A DNA stretch of 40,234 bases from Mongoliimonas terrestris (GCF_001927285.1 NZ_MSIG01000025.1:1-40234), one strand, 5' to 3'; numbered from the stretch's first letter, positions 1-8,921 are shown. Notes: a model not told the origin generated them from the sequence alone. A program made the numbers and translations.

Positions 1-68
1 AGAAAACGACACGAATGTGGGAAGACAAGTAGGAACAAGGGGTTGGGGGCCGACAGGATAGGGGGCCG

Positions 69-1574
69 TCAGTCCCGGTCGGACGCGCGGCCCTTTCGGC
101 GCACGTTCGGCAGGCGGAAGCGGCTCAGCCGGCGGCTGAGGGCGCCGGGCCGGGCGCTTTCCGGATCGAGCGTCATGCTGTCTGCCAGTTCGCTCTGGAT
201 CGGGCCGCAGTCCGGCGCCTCGAAAGGCCGGAGGCTCCGATCCGGACCGCGCAGCGCCTCGATGGCGCCGATCAGCGAGCCGCCCGCCGCCGCCATGGCG
301 GCGTCCACCGCCTCCGGTTCGACGGCGAGATGCTCGCCGAGAAGGTCGGCTCTCAGACCCCGGATCACCGCCCGCACCGCCGCGCCACCCGCCTCCAGGG
401 CGAGGTCGCATTCGGTGTCGTAGCCCAAAGAACGGTTGTTGAGATTGGACGAGCCCACCCTCAGCAGCCGGTCGTCGGCGATGAGCACCTTAGCGTGCAC
501 GTAGACGGCCGTGCCTTTCCAGGCCACCGGATAGTAGATGCGGAAGCGGCCGTCGCGATCGGCCTTGCCGAGCCGGTCGAGCAGAATCGCTCGCGCGCCA
601 CCCATCACCGTCTCCTCCAACCAGCCGTCGGCGGTGAGCGGGTTGACCACCACGATCTCCGGTCCGCCGGCCTCGGCCAGCCGTTCGGCGATCGCTTCGG
701 CGATCACGCGGGAGGCGAAATACTGGCTTTCCATGTAGAGCGTTCGCCGGGCCGCCCCGATGGCGTCGAGGTAGAGCCGCTCGATCTCGCGCACCTCCGC
801 CTGGCCGCCGTGCGCCGGCACGGTGCGGGCGACGGCCACGGGCACGTCGCGCACCATGACCGGAAGACGATCCGGCCAGAGCGGCGGCACCGGCGGCGGC
901 GGATCCAGGGTCTCGCCGGTGGCGCGGTGCCAACGCTCACGCGCCACGTCGCCGAGGGCTGCCGCCGCGGGCCCCGACACGGCCGTCGTCACGTCATGCC
1001 ACGGACCGTAGAGCCGGCGCGTGGTCGGCCGGGTCCGGCGCGGGTCGAGGTCCAGGTGTTCGCGGGTGTCCCACCGGTCGGCCGTGATGTCGATGCCACC
1101 GCAGAAGGCGAGCGCGTCGTCGATCACAACGATCTTCTGGTGGTGCGCCGACCCGCGCGGATGAGCGCCGTCGAGGCGCAGCTTCACATTGCGATGGGTG
1201 AGCCAGTCGAGGACGAAGAGCGGCGTCGATCCGCGGCCGAGCGCGAAGAGGACGCCGACGTCCCACTTTAAAAGCCGGATGGTGACGGCGGGACGGTTTT
1301 CGGCCACCCACTCCAGGAACGCGCCCAGCACCTTCGGGGCTCCGTCGTCCGCCCTGTGATCGAGACTGACCCGGGTGTCGAAGTCCCAGCCGATCAGGTA
1401 GACCGTGTGGCGCGCCGCCAGGATTGCCTGGCGCACGACCGCGAAATAGTCGGCGGCATCGATGATGACCGTCATGCGGTCGGCCTGCTCGATGCGCCAG
1501 CAGTTCCGTCCCGGCTCCAGAATGGAAGGGGCATCGGCCGGGTCCATTGCGAAAGTGTGAAACTCGGCGGTCAT
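69..1574 (-). CDS. Phospholipase D / cardiolipin synthase-like protein
   Basis: A 501-residue protein of the phospholipase D superfamily, which transfers or hydrolyses phosphatidyl groups through a phosphohistidine intermediate. Two HxKxxxxD catalytic motifs are visible: H145-K147-D152 in HHQKIVVIDD, followed by GGIDIT, and H360-K362-D367 in VHAKVLIADD, followed by GSSNLNNRS. This is the usual two-lobed layout. The N-terminus has no signal peptide or membrane helices, unlike classical ClsA, so it resembles soluble PLD-like transphosphatidylases. I chose the ATG at 1574 because the upstream extension is Arg/Ala/Pro-rich and unlike the family. It is transcribed away from the binding-protein genes and has no visible operon partner. 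Family assignment is firm; the exact lipid substrate is not known. Confidence 0.88.
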   Translation of the reverse strand: MTAEFHTFAMDPADAPSILEPGRNCWRIEQADRMTVIIDAADYFAVVRQAILAARHTVYLIGWDFDTRVSLDHRADDGAPKVLGAFLEWVAENRPAVTIRLLKWDVGVLFALGRGSTPLFVLDWLTHRNVKLRLDGAHPRGSAHHQKIVVIDDALAFCGGIDITADRWDTREHLDLDPRRTRPTTRRLYGPWHDVTTAVSGPAAAALGDVARERWHRATGETLDPPPPVPPLWPDRLPVMVRDVPVAVARTVPAHGGQAEVREIERLYLDAIGAARRTLYMESQYFASRVIAEAIAERLAEAGGPEIVVVNPLTADGWLEETVMGGARAILLDRLGKADRDGRFRIYYPVAWKGTAVYVHAKVLIADDRLLRVGSSNLNNRSLGYDTECDLALEAGGAAVRAVIRGLRADLLGEHLAVEPEAVDAAMAAAGGSLIGAIEALRGPDRSLRPFEAPDCGPIQSELADSMTLDPESARPGALSRRLSRFRLPNVRRKGRASDRD

Positions 1575-2083
1575 GATCGTTCGGTCCCCGGCCGGTCGAG
1601 AAGGCGGACGCGCGGCGGCTCGCCTGGCGGTGGCGGACGGCCGGATTCGGCCAGAACGCCGGCCGCGCACCTGCCCGAGGCGAGGGGCCACCCGTGTCGC
1701 TGCGGCTTGAACCGGTGGCGACCGTCAGGAGTTCCCGACCGTCTTGCCGGCGCACCGGGCGCGGCTGCCACTTCCGGAGGCGGCGGAACCGGGTTCTCCA
1801 CCGGTGTTTTGCCGGTGAATTAGCCATCCCGCACGCTCGCGCGTCAGTTCTCGTTCGCTCTCCAGAGATGCGGAATTCGGCTCTGCCTTATATCGAGACG
1901 CGATCATCCTTTGTAGCTTAGGTTTGTTGGCCCTTGGTCGCGCCGACACATCTGCTTTCAACCGGGCATCGGTGAGCCGATCAGCCGGACCCTGGCCGCG
2001 TTCTTTGACGCGGAGGGCAGATCTGCGCCGCAATTACTGTTCAATCCGACCTCGAATACGATTCATCCTCAGGAGGGCATGGA
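1575..2083. other. Divergent intergenic region without a recognisable gene
   Basis: About 500 bases separate the PLD gene (-) from the first binding-protein gene (+). The open frames crossing it are Arg/Pro/Gly-rich, resemble no family I know, and look like antisense or GC-bias artefacts. Base composition drops between about 1850 and 2060, as expected of a promoter region. An inverted repeat, CACCGG (1799-1804) and CCGGTG (1812-1817) with a 7-base loop, is present. A TTGACG at 2005-2010 is a possible -35 for the gene at 2084, but no convincing -10 follows at normal spacing. AGGAGG at 2071-2076 is the ribosome binding site of that gene. Confidence 0.5.
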
Positions 2084-2932
2084 ATGATCTCTACCTCGTT
2101 TGCGCGGCTCGTCGGACGCGCGGCGGCGCTGGCCGGCATCGGTCTGGTCGCCTTGTCCGTTACCGCCACGCCGGGCCGGTCCGAGACGCTGAAGCTCGGC
2201 AACGAAGGCATCTATCCGCCCTTCAGCATGGTGGCGGCGGACGGCACCCTCTCGGGCTTCGAGCCGGACCTCGCCCGCGAGATGTGCGTGCGCATGAAGG
2301 TGGAATGCGAGTTCGTGGTGATGGACTTCAAGGCCCTCATCCCGTCGCTGCTCCAGGGCAAGTTCGACGTGCTCGTCTCGCAGCTGAACCCGACGCCCGA
2401 GCGTCAGGCCAAACTGCTCCTCAGCATGCCGATGCTCTACAACCCGTCGACCTTCGTGGTGAAGAAGGACACCGACTATACCTTCACCAAGGAAGGCATG
2501 ACGGGCAAGAACCTGAAGATGGGTCTCGTGCGCGGCGGATTCGCGACCAAATACCTGGCGGATCGCTACGGCGACGCGTTCGAATACGTCTTCTACGACA
2601 ACCCGGACCAGATCCGGATGGATCTTCTGGCCGGCCGCATCGACATGACCTTCGAGGCCAAGATCAACTCCACGATCGAACTGATCCAGAAGCCCGAAGG
2701 CAAGGACTGGAAGCTTGCCGGTGGCGAGCACTGGTCCGGCGACCCGGCCATCCCGCTGGAGAAGCGCGGCAACACCTGGGCCGTGCGCAAGGATGCCGGT
2801 CCGCTGATGGACCGCATCAACGCAACCCTCGTCAGCATGATAGAGGACTGCACCTATACCAAGCTGCGCAAGAAGTATTTCGACATCACGCTGTTGGCCA
2901 AGGATGCCGAATGCGAGGCGAAGACCAACTGA
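2084..2932 (+). CDS. Periplasmic solute-binding protein, polar amino acid ABC family (copy 1)
   Basis: A 282-residue protein of the family-3 extracellular solute-binding proteins (HisJ/ArtJ type), which deliver small polar solutes to ABC importers. Residues 1 to about 33 form a signal peptide, and the mature part starts near SETLKLGNEG. The conserved opening YPPFSM, the segment EPDLAREMC and the PTPER motif are present; the Arg in PTPER corresponds to the residue that binds the ligand alpha-carboxylate in this fold. AGGAGG lies 7 bases before the ATG. The next gene (3098) is a close paralogue, and no permease or ATPase gene is adjacent. In the ligand-lobe stretch this copy reads LLLSMPMLYNP where copy 2 reads MDFTRRIFYNP, so specificities may differ. 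Ligand unknown. Confidence 0.86.
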   Translation: MISTSFARLVGRAAALAGIGLVALSVTATPGRSETLKLGNEGIYPPFSMVAADGTLSGFEPDLAREMCVRMKVECEFVVMDFKALIPSLLQGKFDVLVSQLNPTPERQAKLLLSMPMLYNPSTFVVKKDTDYTFTKEGMTGKNLKMGLVRGGFATKYLADRYGDAFEYVFYDNPDQIRMDLLAGRIDMTFEAKINSTIELIQKPEGKDWKLAGGEHWSGDPAIPLEKRGNTWAVRKDAGPLMDRINATLVSMIEDCTYTKLRKKYFDITLLAKDAECEAKTN

Positions 2933-3097
2933 TCGCAGACGCGCGACGGCCGAGCCGAACAGAGGCGCCGGCCGCTCAGGCCGTCGCCCCCCGTGAAGAG
3001 CGGACACATCCGAGCCCGACGGGTCACGCGGGACGCTCCGCCGCCGCGCCGCGAGGCATACCCCCCACTCCCCTGACGATATGAAGGACATCCAAGC

Positions 3098-3952
3098 ATG
3101 ATGGGACTTCCGCATGCCTTCCGCGCGGCCGTCGGTCGTGCAGGCCGCCTTGCGCTCGCCGTCGGTCTCCTGGCCGTCGCCGGCCCAGCCGCCGCCGAGA
3201 CGCTGAAGCTCCGCCTCGGCAACGAGGGCGTCTATCCGCCCTTCAGCATGGTCGATTCCGGCGGCAATCTCACCGGCGTGGAGCCGGATCTTGCCCGCGA
3301 GGTCTGCAAGCGCCTTCAGGCGGAATGCGAATTCGTCGTCATGGACTTCAAGGCGCTCATCCCGTCGCTGGTCCAGGGCAAGTTCGACGTGCTCATCAGC
3401 CAGGTCGTCCCGACCCCCGAGCGCAAGCAGAAGATGGATTTCACCCGCCGGATCTTCTACAACCCCACCGTCTTCGTGGTTCCGACCGACATGGACTTCC
3501 AGTTCGACAAGGAATTCCTGAAGGGCAAGGGCGTCAAGCTCGGCATCCAGCGCGGCTCGTCCGGCATCAAGTACCTGGAGGACCGGCTCGGCGATTCGAT
3601 CGAGTATGTCTTCTACGACAACCCGGAACAGTCGCGGCTCGATCTTCTGGCAGGCCGGATCAACGCCATGTTCGAGGCGAAGATCAACTCAACGCTCAAC
3701 CTGCTGCAGAAGCCCGAGGGCAAGGGATACAAGCACGCCGGCGGTGAGCACTGGGTCGGCGACCCGAACGTGCCGGAGATCGAGCGCGGCCTCTCCTGGG
3801 GTCTTGCCCTGAACAAGCCGGAGCTGAAGGAGAAGCTCAACCTGGTGCTCACCGAGATCGTCGCGGACTGCACCTACACCAAGATCCGCAAGGCCTACCT
3901 GCCGATCACGACCCTGCCCGAGGACGTGGACTGCGAGGCGAAAACCAACTGA
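3098..3952 (+). CDS. Periplasmic solute-binding protein, polar amino acid ABC family (copy 2)
   Basis: A 284-residue family-3 solute-binding protein, a tandem paralogue of the gene at 2084; by eye well over half of the mature residues are identical. The signal peptide ends near GPAAAETLKL. Conserved blocks shared with copy 1 include NEGVYPPFSM, the stretch around VMDFKALIPSL, PTPER, EYVFYDNP, FEAKINST and a C-terminal CEAKTN. The cysteines near the C-terminus (DCTYTK and DCEAKTN) are kept in both copies and could form a disulfide in the periplasm. AAGGA at 3084-3088 precedes the ATG. The 165-base gap between the copies has no terminator that I can see, so they are probably co-transcribed. The LLM monooxygenase gene follows. 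Cognate permease and ATPase are not in the window. Confidence 0.86.
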   Translation: MMGLPHAFRAAVGRAGRLALAVGLLAVAGPAAAETLKLRLGNEGVYPPFSMVDSGGNLTGVEPDLAREVCKRLQAECEFVVMDFKALIPSLVQGKFDVLISQVVPTPERKQKMDFTRRIFYNPTVFVVPTDMDFQFDKEFLKGKGVKLGIQRGSSGIKYLEDRLGDSIEYVFYDNPEQSRLDLLAGRINAMFEAKINSTLNLLQKPEGKGYKHAGGEHWVGDPNVPEIERGLSWGLALNKPELKEKLNLVLTEIVADCTYTKIRKAYLPITTLPEDVDCEAKTN

Positions 3953-4142
3953 TGCGGCGGCGGACGGGGCAGGCCCCCCGTCCGCCCTGCCCCTCGGCAG
4001 ACGCGGATGCGTGCCGCCGCCCAAGAAAATCGTCCGCTCGCCGACGCCTCGTTCCAGGAGCGCGCCCATCATGCGCGCCGGCGACCGAACCGCTTCCCTT
4101 TCCCGCCCGACACCTGTTCTCATCCCGTACCGGAGCCTTCTC

Positions 4143-5447
4143 ATGCCCAAGCCCTTCCACCTGGGTTGGTTCGTCAACTTCGCCGCCGATGAATGGAACG
4201 CGCCGTTCGCCCACGGCGGCTATCCGTGGGACGGCCAGTTCTATGTGGACATGGCGAAGGCGATGGAGCGGGCCTGCTTCGACTACATCATGCTGGAAGA
4301 CACGCTGATGATCTCGGAGGTCTACGGTGGCACCAACGGCGCCTACCTCCGCAACGCCATCCAGGGGCCGAAGGGCGACCCGTCGCCGATGGCCACGCTC
4401 ATCGCCTCGCAGACCACCAAGCTTGGCGTGGTTGCCACCCTCTCCACAATGGCCTATCCGCCCTTCATGCTGGCGCGGCTCTGCTCGACCATCGACAGCA
4501 TCGCCAAGGGCCGGTTCGGCTGGAATATCGTGACGAGCGGCGAGGAACTGGCGGCGCAGAACTTCGGCCTCGACCACCTGCCCGAGCGGCAGGACCGCTA
4601 TGCCATGGCAGACGAGTACGTCGCGCTCTGCAAGGCGCTCTGGGCGAGCTGGGACAAGGACGCGGTGATCCGCGACCGGGAGACCGGCGCCTATGTGGAC
4701 GCCACCAAGGTGCGGCCGGTCCATTTCGAGGGCAAGTACTTCAAGAGCCGCGGCCCGCTCAACTGCGTGCCCTCGCCGCAGCACCGGCCGGCCTTCGTGC
4801 AGGCCGGCGGCTCGCCGCGCGGGCGTCAGTTCGCCGCCGAAACGGCCGACTCCATCATCGCGCCGTCGAGCGGCGTCGCCGGCATCAAGGCCTACCGGGA
4901 CGACGTGCGCGCCCGGGCGGCGGCCGCGGGCCGGGATCCGGACGAGATCAAGGTGCTGTTCGTGGTCGCCCCCATCCTCGGCGAGACCGACGAGGAGGCC
5001 TTCGCCAAATTCGAGCGCATCCGCAACTCGCCACACTATATCGAGCGGGCGCTCGCCGGCATCTCGGCCATCACGGACATCGACTTCTCCAAGTTCGACC
5101 TCGACAAGGAGCTGCCGCACCTCACCACCAACGGCGAGCAGGGCTCCCTCGACGCCTTCGCCCGCTGGGGCAGCGGCAAGACCCTGCGGGAACTGGTGAT
5201 GGACCAGGTCTCGCGCGGCATCGACGGGCTGGTCGGCACCCCGGAAAGGGTTGCGGACCGGCTGCAGGAGGTCATGGAGGAAGTGGGAGGCGACGGTTAT
5301 CTGATCACCCGGCCCTACACCACGCACATCAATCGGCGCTACATCAACGAGATCTGCGAAGGTCTGGTGCCGATCCTGCAGAAGCGCGGCTTGACCCGGA
5401 CCGAATACACCAAGTCCACGCTCCGGGAGACGCTGCGGGAGTTCTGA
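4143..5447 (+). CDS. LLM class flavin-dependent monooxygenase (NtaA/SnaA/DszA family)
   Basis: A 434-residue member of the bacterial luciferase-like, FMNH2-dependent monooxygenases, closest by eye to the nitrilotriacetate/alkylsulfide group (NtaA, DszA, DmoA). These oxidise small organic compounds with O2 and reduced FMN supplied by a separate reductase. Typical blocks are FHLGWFVNF at the start, GRFGWNIVTS near residue 130, the ERQDRYAMADEY segment, and FVQAGGSPRGRQFAAETAD near residue 220. I chose the ATG at 4143, with GGAG at 4132-4135, because the family starts with this strand; the upstream extension is not family-like. No flavin reductase gene is adjacent. Position after two binding proteins suggests the imported solute may be its substrate; this is inference. 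Confidence 0.87.
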   Translation: MPKPFHLGWFVNFAADEWNAPFAHGGYPWDGQFYVDMAKAMERACFDYIMLEDTLMISEVYGGTNGAYLRNAIQGPKGDPSPMATLIASQTTKLGVVATLSTMAYPPFMLARLCSTIDSIAKGRFGWNIVTSGEELAAQNFGLDHLPERQDRYAMADEYVALCKALWASWDKDAVIRDRETGAYVDATKVRPVHFEGKYFKSRGPLNCVPSPQHRPAFVQAGGSPRGRQFAAETADSIIAPSSGVAGIKAYRDDVRARAAAAGRDPDEIKVLFVVAPILGETDEEAFAKFERIRNSPHYIERALAGISAITDIDFSKFDLDKELPHLTTNGEQGSLDAFARWGSGKTLRELVMDQVSRGIDGLVGTPERVADRLQEVMEEVGGDGYLITRPYTTHINRRYINEICEGLVPILQKRGLTRTEYTKSTLRETLREF

Positions 5448-5458
5448 TCGAGGCCGTC

Positions 5459-5486
5459 GCGGGCGCCGACAAGGGTCGGCGTCCGC
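5459..5486 (+). terminator. GC hairpin after the LLM monooxygenase gene
   Basis: Arms 5459-5470 and 5475-5486 pair over 12 positions with one G-U pair around the loop AAGG, starting 11 bases after the stop codon. There is no T-run, so it may slow transcription or stabilise RNA rather than terminate by itself. Confidence 0.45.
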
Positions 5487-5547
5487 GGTGGAACACCAAA
5501 AGCAGCGCGCGGGGCGGGCCGACACAGGACCCGCGGGAGACATCGCC

Positions 5548-6195
5548 ATGCTCACGCTCTGGGGCCGCACCGACAGCTTCAACGTGCAGAAGGTGCGCTG
5601 GCTCCTGGAGGAACTCGCCCTGCCTCACGAAACCGTACCGGCCGGCGGCGCCTTCGGGCGGCTGGACGAGCCGGCCTTCCGGGCGCTCAATCCGCACGGC
5701 AAGGTACCGGTGCTGGTGGACGGCGCAAGGGCCGTGTGGGAGAGCCACGCGATCCTGCGCTATCTGGCGGCCCGCTACGGCGGACCGGCTTTCTGGCCGG
5801 CGGACCCTGCCGCGCGGGCGGCCGCGGACGGGTGGATGGACTGGGCGCAGACCGCCCTGCAGCCGGCCTTCCTGGACGGCGTGTTCTGGGGGCACTACCG
5901 CACCCCGCCGGCGGACCGGGACACGGCCGCCGTCGCCCGGGCGCTGGCCCGTACCGCCGATCTTTTCGCGCGTCTCGACCGCGCGCTCGCCGATCGTCCC
6001 TTCCTCCTTGGAGAGCACCTGACGCTTGCCGACATTCCGGCCGGAACAGCGCTGTTTCGATGGTTTTCCATCGACATCCCCCGGCCCGACCACCGCCATG
6101 TGCGCCGCTGGTACGACCGTTTGCAGCAGCGCCCCGCCTACAGGGAAGCCGTCATGGTGCCGTTCGACCACATGGAAGGACAGCTGCCGGCCTGA
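5548..6195 (+). CDS. Glutathione S-transferase family protein
   Basis: A 215-residue cytosolic glutathione transferase with an N-terminal thioredoxin-like domain (about 1-78) and an all-helical C-terminal domain. Visible family marks are LWGRTDSFNVQKVRW at the start, NPHGKVPVLVDG with the cis-proline (VP), WESHAILRYLA where the Glu-Ser pair binds the gamma-glutamyl group of glutathione, and LTLADIP in the C-terminal domain with the N-capping box. The active-site region SFN has Ser or Asn rather than Tyr, as in many bacterial forms. The start at 5548 is supported by GGGAG about 9 bases upstream and by the family N-terminus. It follows the LLM monooxygenase after a hairpin. A role in conjugating or detoxifying its products is possible but unproven. 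Confidence 0.87.
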   Translation: MLTLWGRTDSFNVQKVRWLLEELALPHETVPAGGAFGRLDEPAFRALNPHGKVPVLVDGARAVWESHAILRYLAARYGGPAFWPADPAARAAADGWMDWAQTALQPAFLDGVFWGHYRTPPADRDTAAVARALARTADLFARLDRALADRPFLLGEHLTLADIPAGTALFRWFSIDIPRPDHRHVRRWYDRLQQRPAYREAVMVPFDHMEGQLPA

Positions 6196-6288
6196 GGCGG
6201 CGCCATCCAATCCGCGCGGCCCTCGCCCCTCACCCTGCCGAAAATGCAAATCTTGGAATAAGATGACGCGGGGTGGAGTAGACGAGTC

Positions 6289-6846
6289 ATGTTGGGTTCC
6301 TCGACCATCGATCCGGTTCCGCATCTCGACGCGCTCTGGCGCTACGCCCGGGTTCTGACGCGGAACGACGCGGACGCGGACGACCTCCTCCAGGAGACGC
6401 TTGCCCGCGCGCTCGCCATGCAGCATGCCTACGACCCCGCCCGGCCGCTTGCCGCGTGGCTGATGCGGATCGTGCGGAACACCTTCCTGACCGGCGTCAG
6501 CCGTCGGACGAGCGAGGCACGGCGCGACGCCGCCCTCGGTGTTTCCCTCGACCGGGCCTGTCCGCCCTGCCAGGTCGACCACGTGGAGCTCCGCCAGGTG
6601 TCCGAGGCCGTCGACGGGCTGCCGGCCGAACAGGCCGAGATCCTGCACCTCGTCTGTGTGCTCGGCTATTCCTACCGGGATGCGGCGGACCTCCTGGACG
6701 TGCCGGTCGGCACCGTCATGTCGCGCCTCAGCCGGGCCCGGGCCGGGCTCCGCGCGCTCGTGGCGCGCGAGCCCGTGGACGGCAGCCGGTCGACGCCCGC
6801 CCGGTCGGCGTCCCGCCTCAAACTCGTGGGAGGCCGCGATGCGTAA
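6289..6846 (+). CDS. ECF-type RNA polymerase sigma factor
   Basis: A 185-residue sigma-70 family protein of the extracytoplasmic-function class with only regions 2 and 4. Region 2 covers about residues 8-65 (DALWRYARVLTRN, DADDLLQETLARAL, PLAAWLMRIVRNTFL). Region 4 covers about 100-152 (LPAEQAEILHLVCVLGYSY, then a helix-turn-helix with PVGTVMSRLSRAR). A basic, Ser/Arg-rich tail of about 25 residues follows. GGAG at 6275-6278 lies before the ATG. The stop overlaps the start of the anti-sigma gene by 8 bases, so translation is probably coupled and the partner likely holds this factor at the membrane until a signal arrives. I could not find a clear self-type promoter upstream. Confidence 0.9.
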   Translation: MLGSSTIDPVPHLDALWRYARVLTRNDADADDLLQETLARALAMQHAYDPARPLAAWLMRIVRNTFLTGVSRRTSEARRDAALGVSLDRACPPCQVDHVELRQVSEAVDGLPAEQAEILHLVCVLGYSYRDAADLLDVPVGTVMSRLSRARAGLRALVAREPVDGSRSTPARSASRLKLVGGRDA

Positions 6847-7624
6847 CGGCGGCCCCGTCAGCGACCAGGAGATCGACGCCTTTCTCGACGGGGAACTCAC
6901 CCCGGAGCGGCGGCTGCAGGTGCAACAGGCGATCGCCGCCGATCCCGACCTTGCCATGCGGGTGATGGTGGACATGCACCTCGCCGAGGCTCTTCGCCTT
7001 CGTCAGCCGGCCCGGCAACATCCGGCGCAGACGGTGGCGCGGGCCGAGCGGCTTCGCCGCGCGATCGCTAGGCGGCAGTGGATGAAGCCGATCGGGCGTG
7101 CCGCCATGGCGGCGTCGCTGCTCGCCGTGGGATGGGTCGCCAACACCCTGTCCCTGCCCTACCGGACCGATGACCGACACGCCGATCTCGCCTTCGCGTT
7201 GATGGCCCGCGAGACCGTGGCGGTTGCCGAACGGGACGAGCGCCTGCAGTCCGGCCCGGAGCCGATCGACGAGAAGATCCGTCGCCTGGGCCACACCGCC
7301 GAGGTGGACCTGCCGGACCTCCCGGGCGACTGGGTGGTCAAGGACGTGCGCCTGGAGCCGATCGATGGCCGGCGCGGAGTGGTCGTCGCGGCGGACTCCG
7401 CGGCCGGCCCGGTGTCGCTGGTCGCCGCCCAGATGACCGGCGATGACGACGTGCCGCCGACCGCGGTGGACGATCCGCACGCGCCAGCGGTTTTCTGGCA
7501 GGAGGGCGACACGGGCTACGCGCTGGTCGGCAAGGGCGTCTCCTCCGGCCTGTTGCGGTCGGTGGCCGCCACCCTGACCGTCGCCAGCCGACGGCCGGGC
7601 ACTTATGCCCGCATCCGGGGGTAA
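6839..7624 (+). CDS. Membrane-bound anti-sigma factor
   Basis: A 261-residue protein that should bind and inhibit the sigma factor encoded just upstream. The N-terminal part (about 1-45) has the anti-sigma pattern DQEIDAFLDGELTPERR with a heptad-like helix after it. It lacks the HxxxCxxC zinc motif of the ZAS class, so it belongs to the non-zinc type. One membrane helix lies near residues 85-102 (AAMAASLLAVGWVANTLSL). The remaining 155 or so residues should be periplasmic and include a VVKDVRLEPIDGRRGVVVAAD block and a C-terminal part typical of RsiW-like anti-sigma proteins that sense envelope or redox stress. The ATG at 6839 lies inside the end of the sigma gene. The signal is not known. 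Confidence 0.84.
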   Translation: MRNGGPVSDQEIDAFLDGELTPERRLQVQQAIAADPDLAMRVMVDMHLAEALRLRQPARQHPAQTVARAERLRRAIARRQWMKPIGRAAMAASLLAVGWVANTLSLPYRTDDRHADLAFALMARETVAVAERDERLQSGPEPIDEKIRRLGHTAEVDLPDLPGDWVVKDVRLEPIDGRRGVVVAADSAAGPVSLVAAQMTGDDDVPPTAVDDPHAPAVFWQEGDTGYALVGKGVSSGLLRSVAATLTVASRRPGTYARIRG

Positions 7625-7697
7625 GGACCGACCGCGCCGCGCCGGACGCCATCGCCCGTGTATGGAACATCGGAAATCCGATCGGCGGCAAAGGAAA

Positions 7698-7719
7698 CGG
7701 GCGCCAATCGTGGCGCCCG
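7698..7719. terminator. Bidirectional hairpin between convergent genes
   Basis: Arms CGGGCGCCA (7698-7706) and TGGCGCCCG (7711-7719) are perfectly paired around the loop ATCG. The hairpin lies between the end of the anti-sigma gene (+) and the end of dctP (-). On the minus strand it is followed by TTTCCTTT, which makes it a plausible terminator for dctP. Confidence 0.6.
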
Positions 7720-7747
7720 CCCAAGAGTACGGATCCTGCCCGGGCGA

Positions 7748-8839
7748 TCAGCGGTAGGGGTAGCCCGCCTTCTCCATCACCGAGGCGTACTTCTTGAACG
7801 CGTCCACCACCTTGCCGGCCCGCGGGCTGGACGAGGCGATCTCGTCGTAGAAGCTCTCGGAGTCCTTCAGGACCTGCTGCCACTCCGCCTCGGGCAGTTG
7901 GGTCAGCTCCATCTTCTGGCCTTCCACGCGCAGCTTCGCCTCGCCGCCCCAGTACCAGATGTTCCGGTAGTAGTGCGACTGGTCGATGGTGATGCGGAAC
8001 AGCTCCTGCAGGTGCGGCGGCACCTTGGCCCAGCTTTCCGTGTTGGCGAAATAGCTGCCGAACCAGGCACCGGTGACCGAGTTGTTGAGCGCGTACTTGC
8101 ACACATCCGCCCAGCCCACTTCGTAGGCCTCGGTGAAGCCGCACCAGGCGACGCCGTCGAGCTCGCCGGTCTGCATGGCGACTTCCACGTTGTCCCACGG
8201 GATGGTCACCGGCACGAGGCCGTAGCGCGACAGGAAGCGGCCGGCCGTCGGCACGCCGAACACGCGCAGGCCGTTCATGTCGGCGAGGCTGCGGATCGGC
8301 TTGTCGACGGTGAAGATGTGGAGGGGATCCCAGGCGCCGGTCGAAAGCCAGGTGACGTTGTCCACCTCCGCATAGGCCTCCTCCCAGATCTCCTTCAGGC
8401 CGTAGTACTGGAAGAGGGACGCTACATCGAGGCTGTAGCGGGTGGCGAACGGGAAGTAGCCGCCGAACACCGAGATGTCGACCGGCGAAGCCATGGTGGC
8501 CTCGTCGGACTGCACCGCGTCGATGGTGCCGCTCTGGAGGGCGCGGAACAGGTCGGCGGTCGGAACCAGCTGGTCGGCGTAGTAGAGCTCGATCTCCATC
8601 TCCCCGTTCGCGGCCTTGTTGAAGGCCTCGATCTGCGGCTTGATCACGTGGGCGCCGAGCGGGGCACCGGAATAGGTCTGCAGGCGCCACTTGATCGGCG
8701 CGCTCTGTGCCTTCACGTAGGGCGCCGCCAGGGTGGAGCCGGCGAGAACGCCGGCGCCAAGCCCGGCCTTGCCGAGGAAGCTGCGGCGCGTCGCCAGGAT
8801 GGCTTCGGACGGATCCTTGATCGTCTTGCTGTCAGTCAT
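7748..8839 (-). CDS. dctP: TRAP transporter solute-binding protein DctP, Tat-exported
   Basis: A 363-residue periplasmic binding protein of the DctP/TakP family, which captures carboxylates or other small hydroxylated solutes for a TRAP permease driven by an ion gradient. The N-terminus carries a twin-arginine signal (ATRRSFLGKAGLGAG, then a hydrophobic stretch and a cleavage region near VKAQSAP), so the protein is probably exported folded. Family blocks include WRLQTYSG at the mature start, LFRALQSGTIDAVQ, and LADMNGLRVFGVPT followed by the signature loop. It is the last gene of deoR-dctQ-dctM-dctP, separated from dctM by 180 bases with a GC hairpin. GAGGGGA lies just upstream of the ATG. 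The substrate is unknown; the divergent genes suggest a polyol or hydroxy acid. Confidence 0.92.
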   Translation of the reverse strand: MTDSKTIKDPSEAILATRRSFLGKAGLGAGVLAGSTLAAPYVKAQSAPIKWRLQTYSGAPLGAHVIKPQIEAFNKAANGEMEIELYYADQLVPTADLFRALQSGTIDAVQSDEATMASPVDISVFGGYFPFATRYSLDVASLFQYYGLKEIWEEAYAEVDNVTWLSTGAWDPLHIFTVDKPIRSLADMNGLRVFGVPTAGRFLSRYGLVPVTIPWDNVEVAMQTGELDGVAWCGFTEAYEVGWADVCKYALNNSVTGAWFGSYFANTESWAKVPPHLQELFRITIDQSHYYRNIWYWGGEAKLRVEGQKMELTQLPEAEWQQVLKDSESFYDEIASSSPRAGKVVDAFKKYASVMEKAGYPYR

Positions 8840-8921
8840 GTCTGTCCCCTCTTTCGTGTTGCCGGACCGGTCATGCGTCCGGGCGGCGCCCGTCTTCCGC
8901 GGGTCGCCCGGTGGCGCGCCT

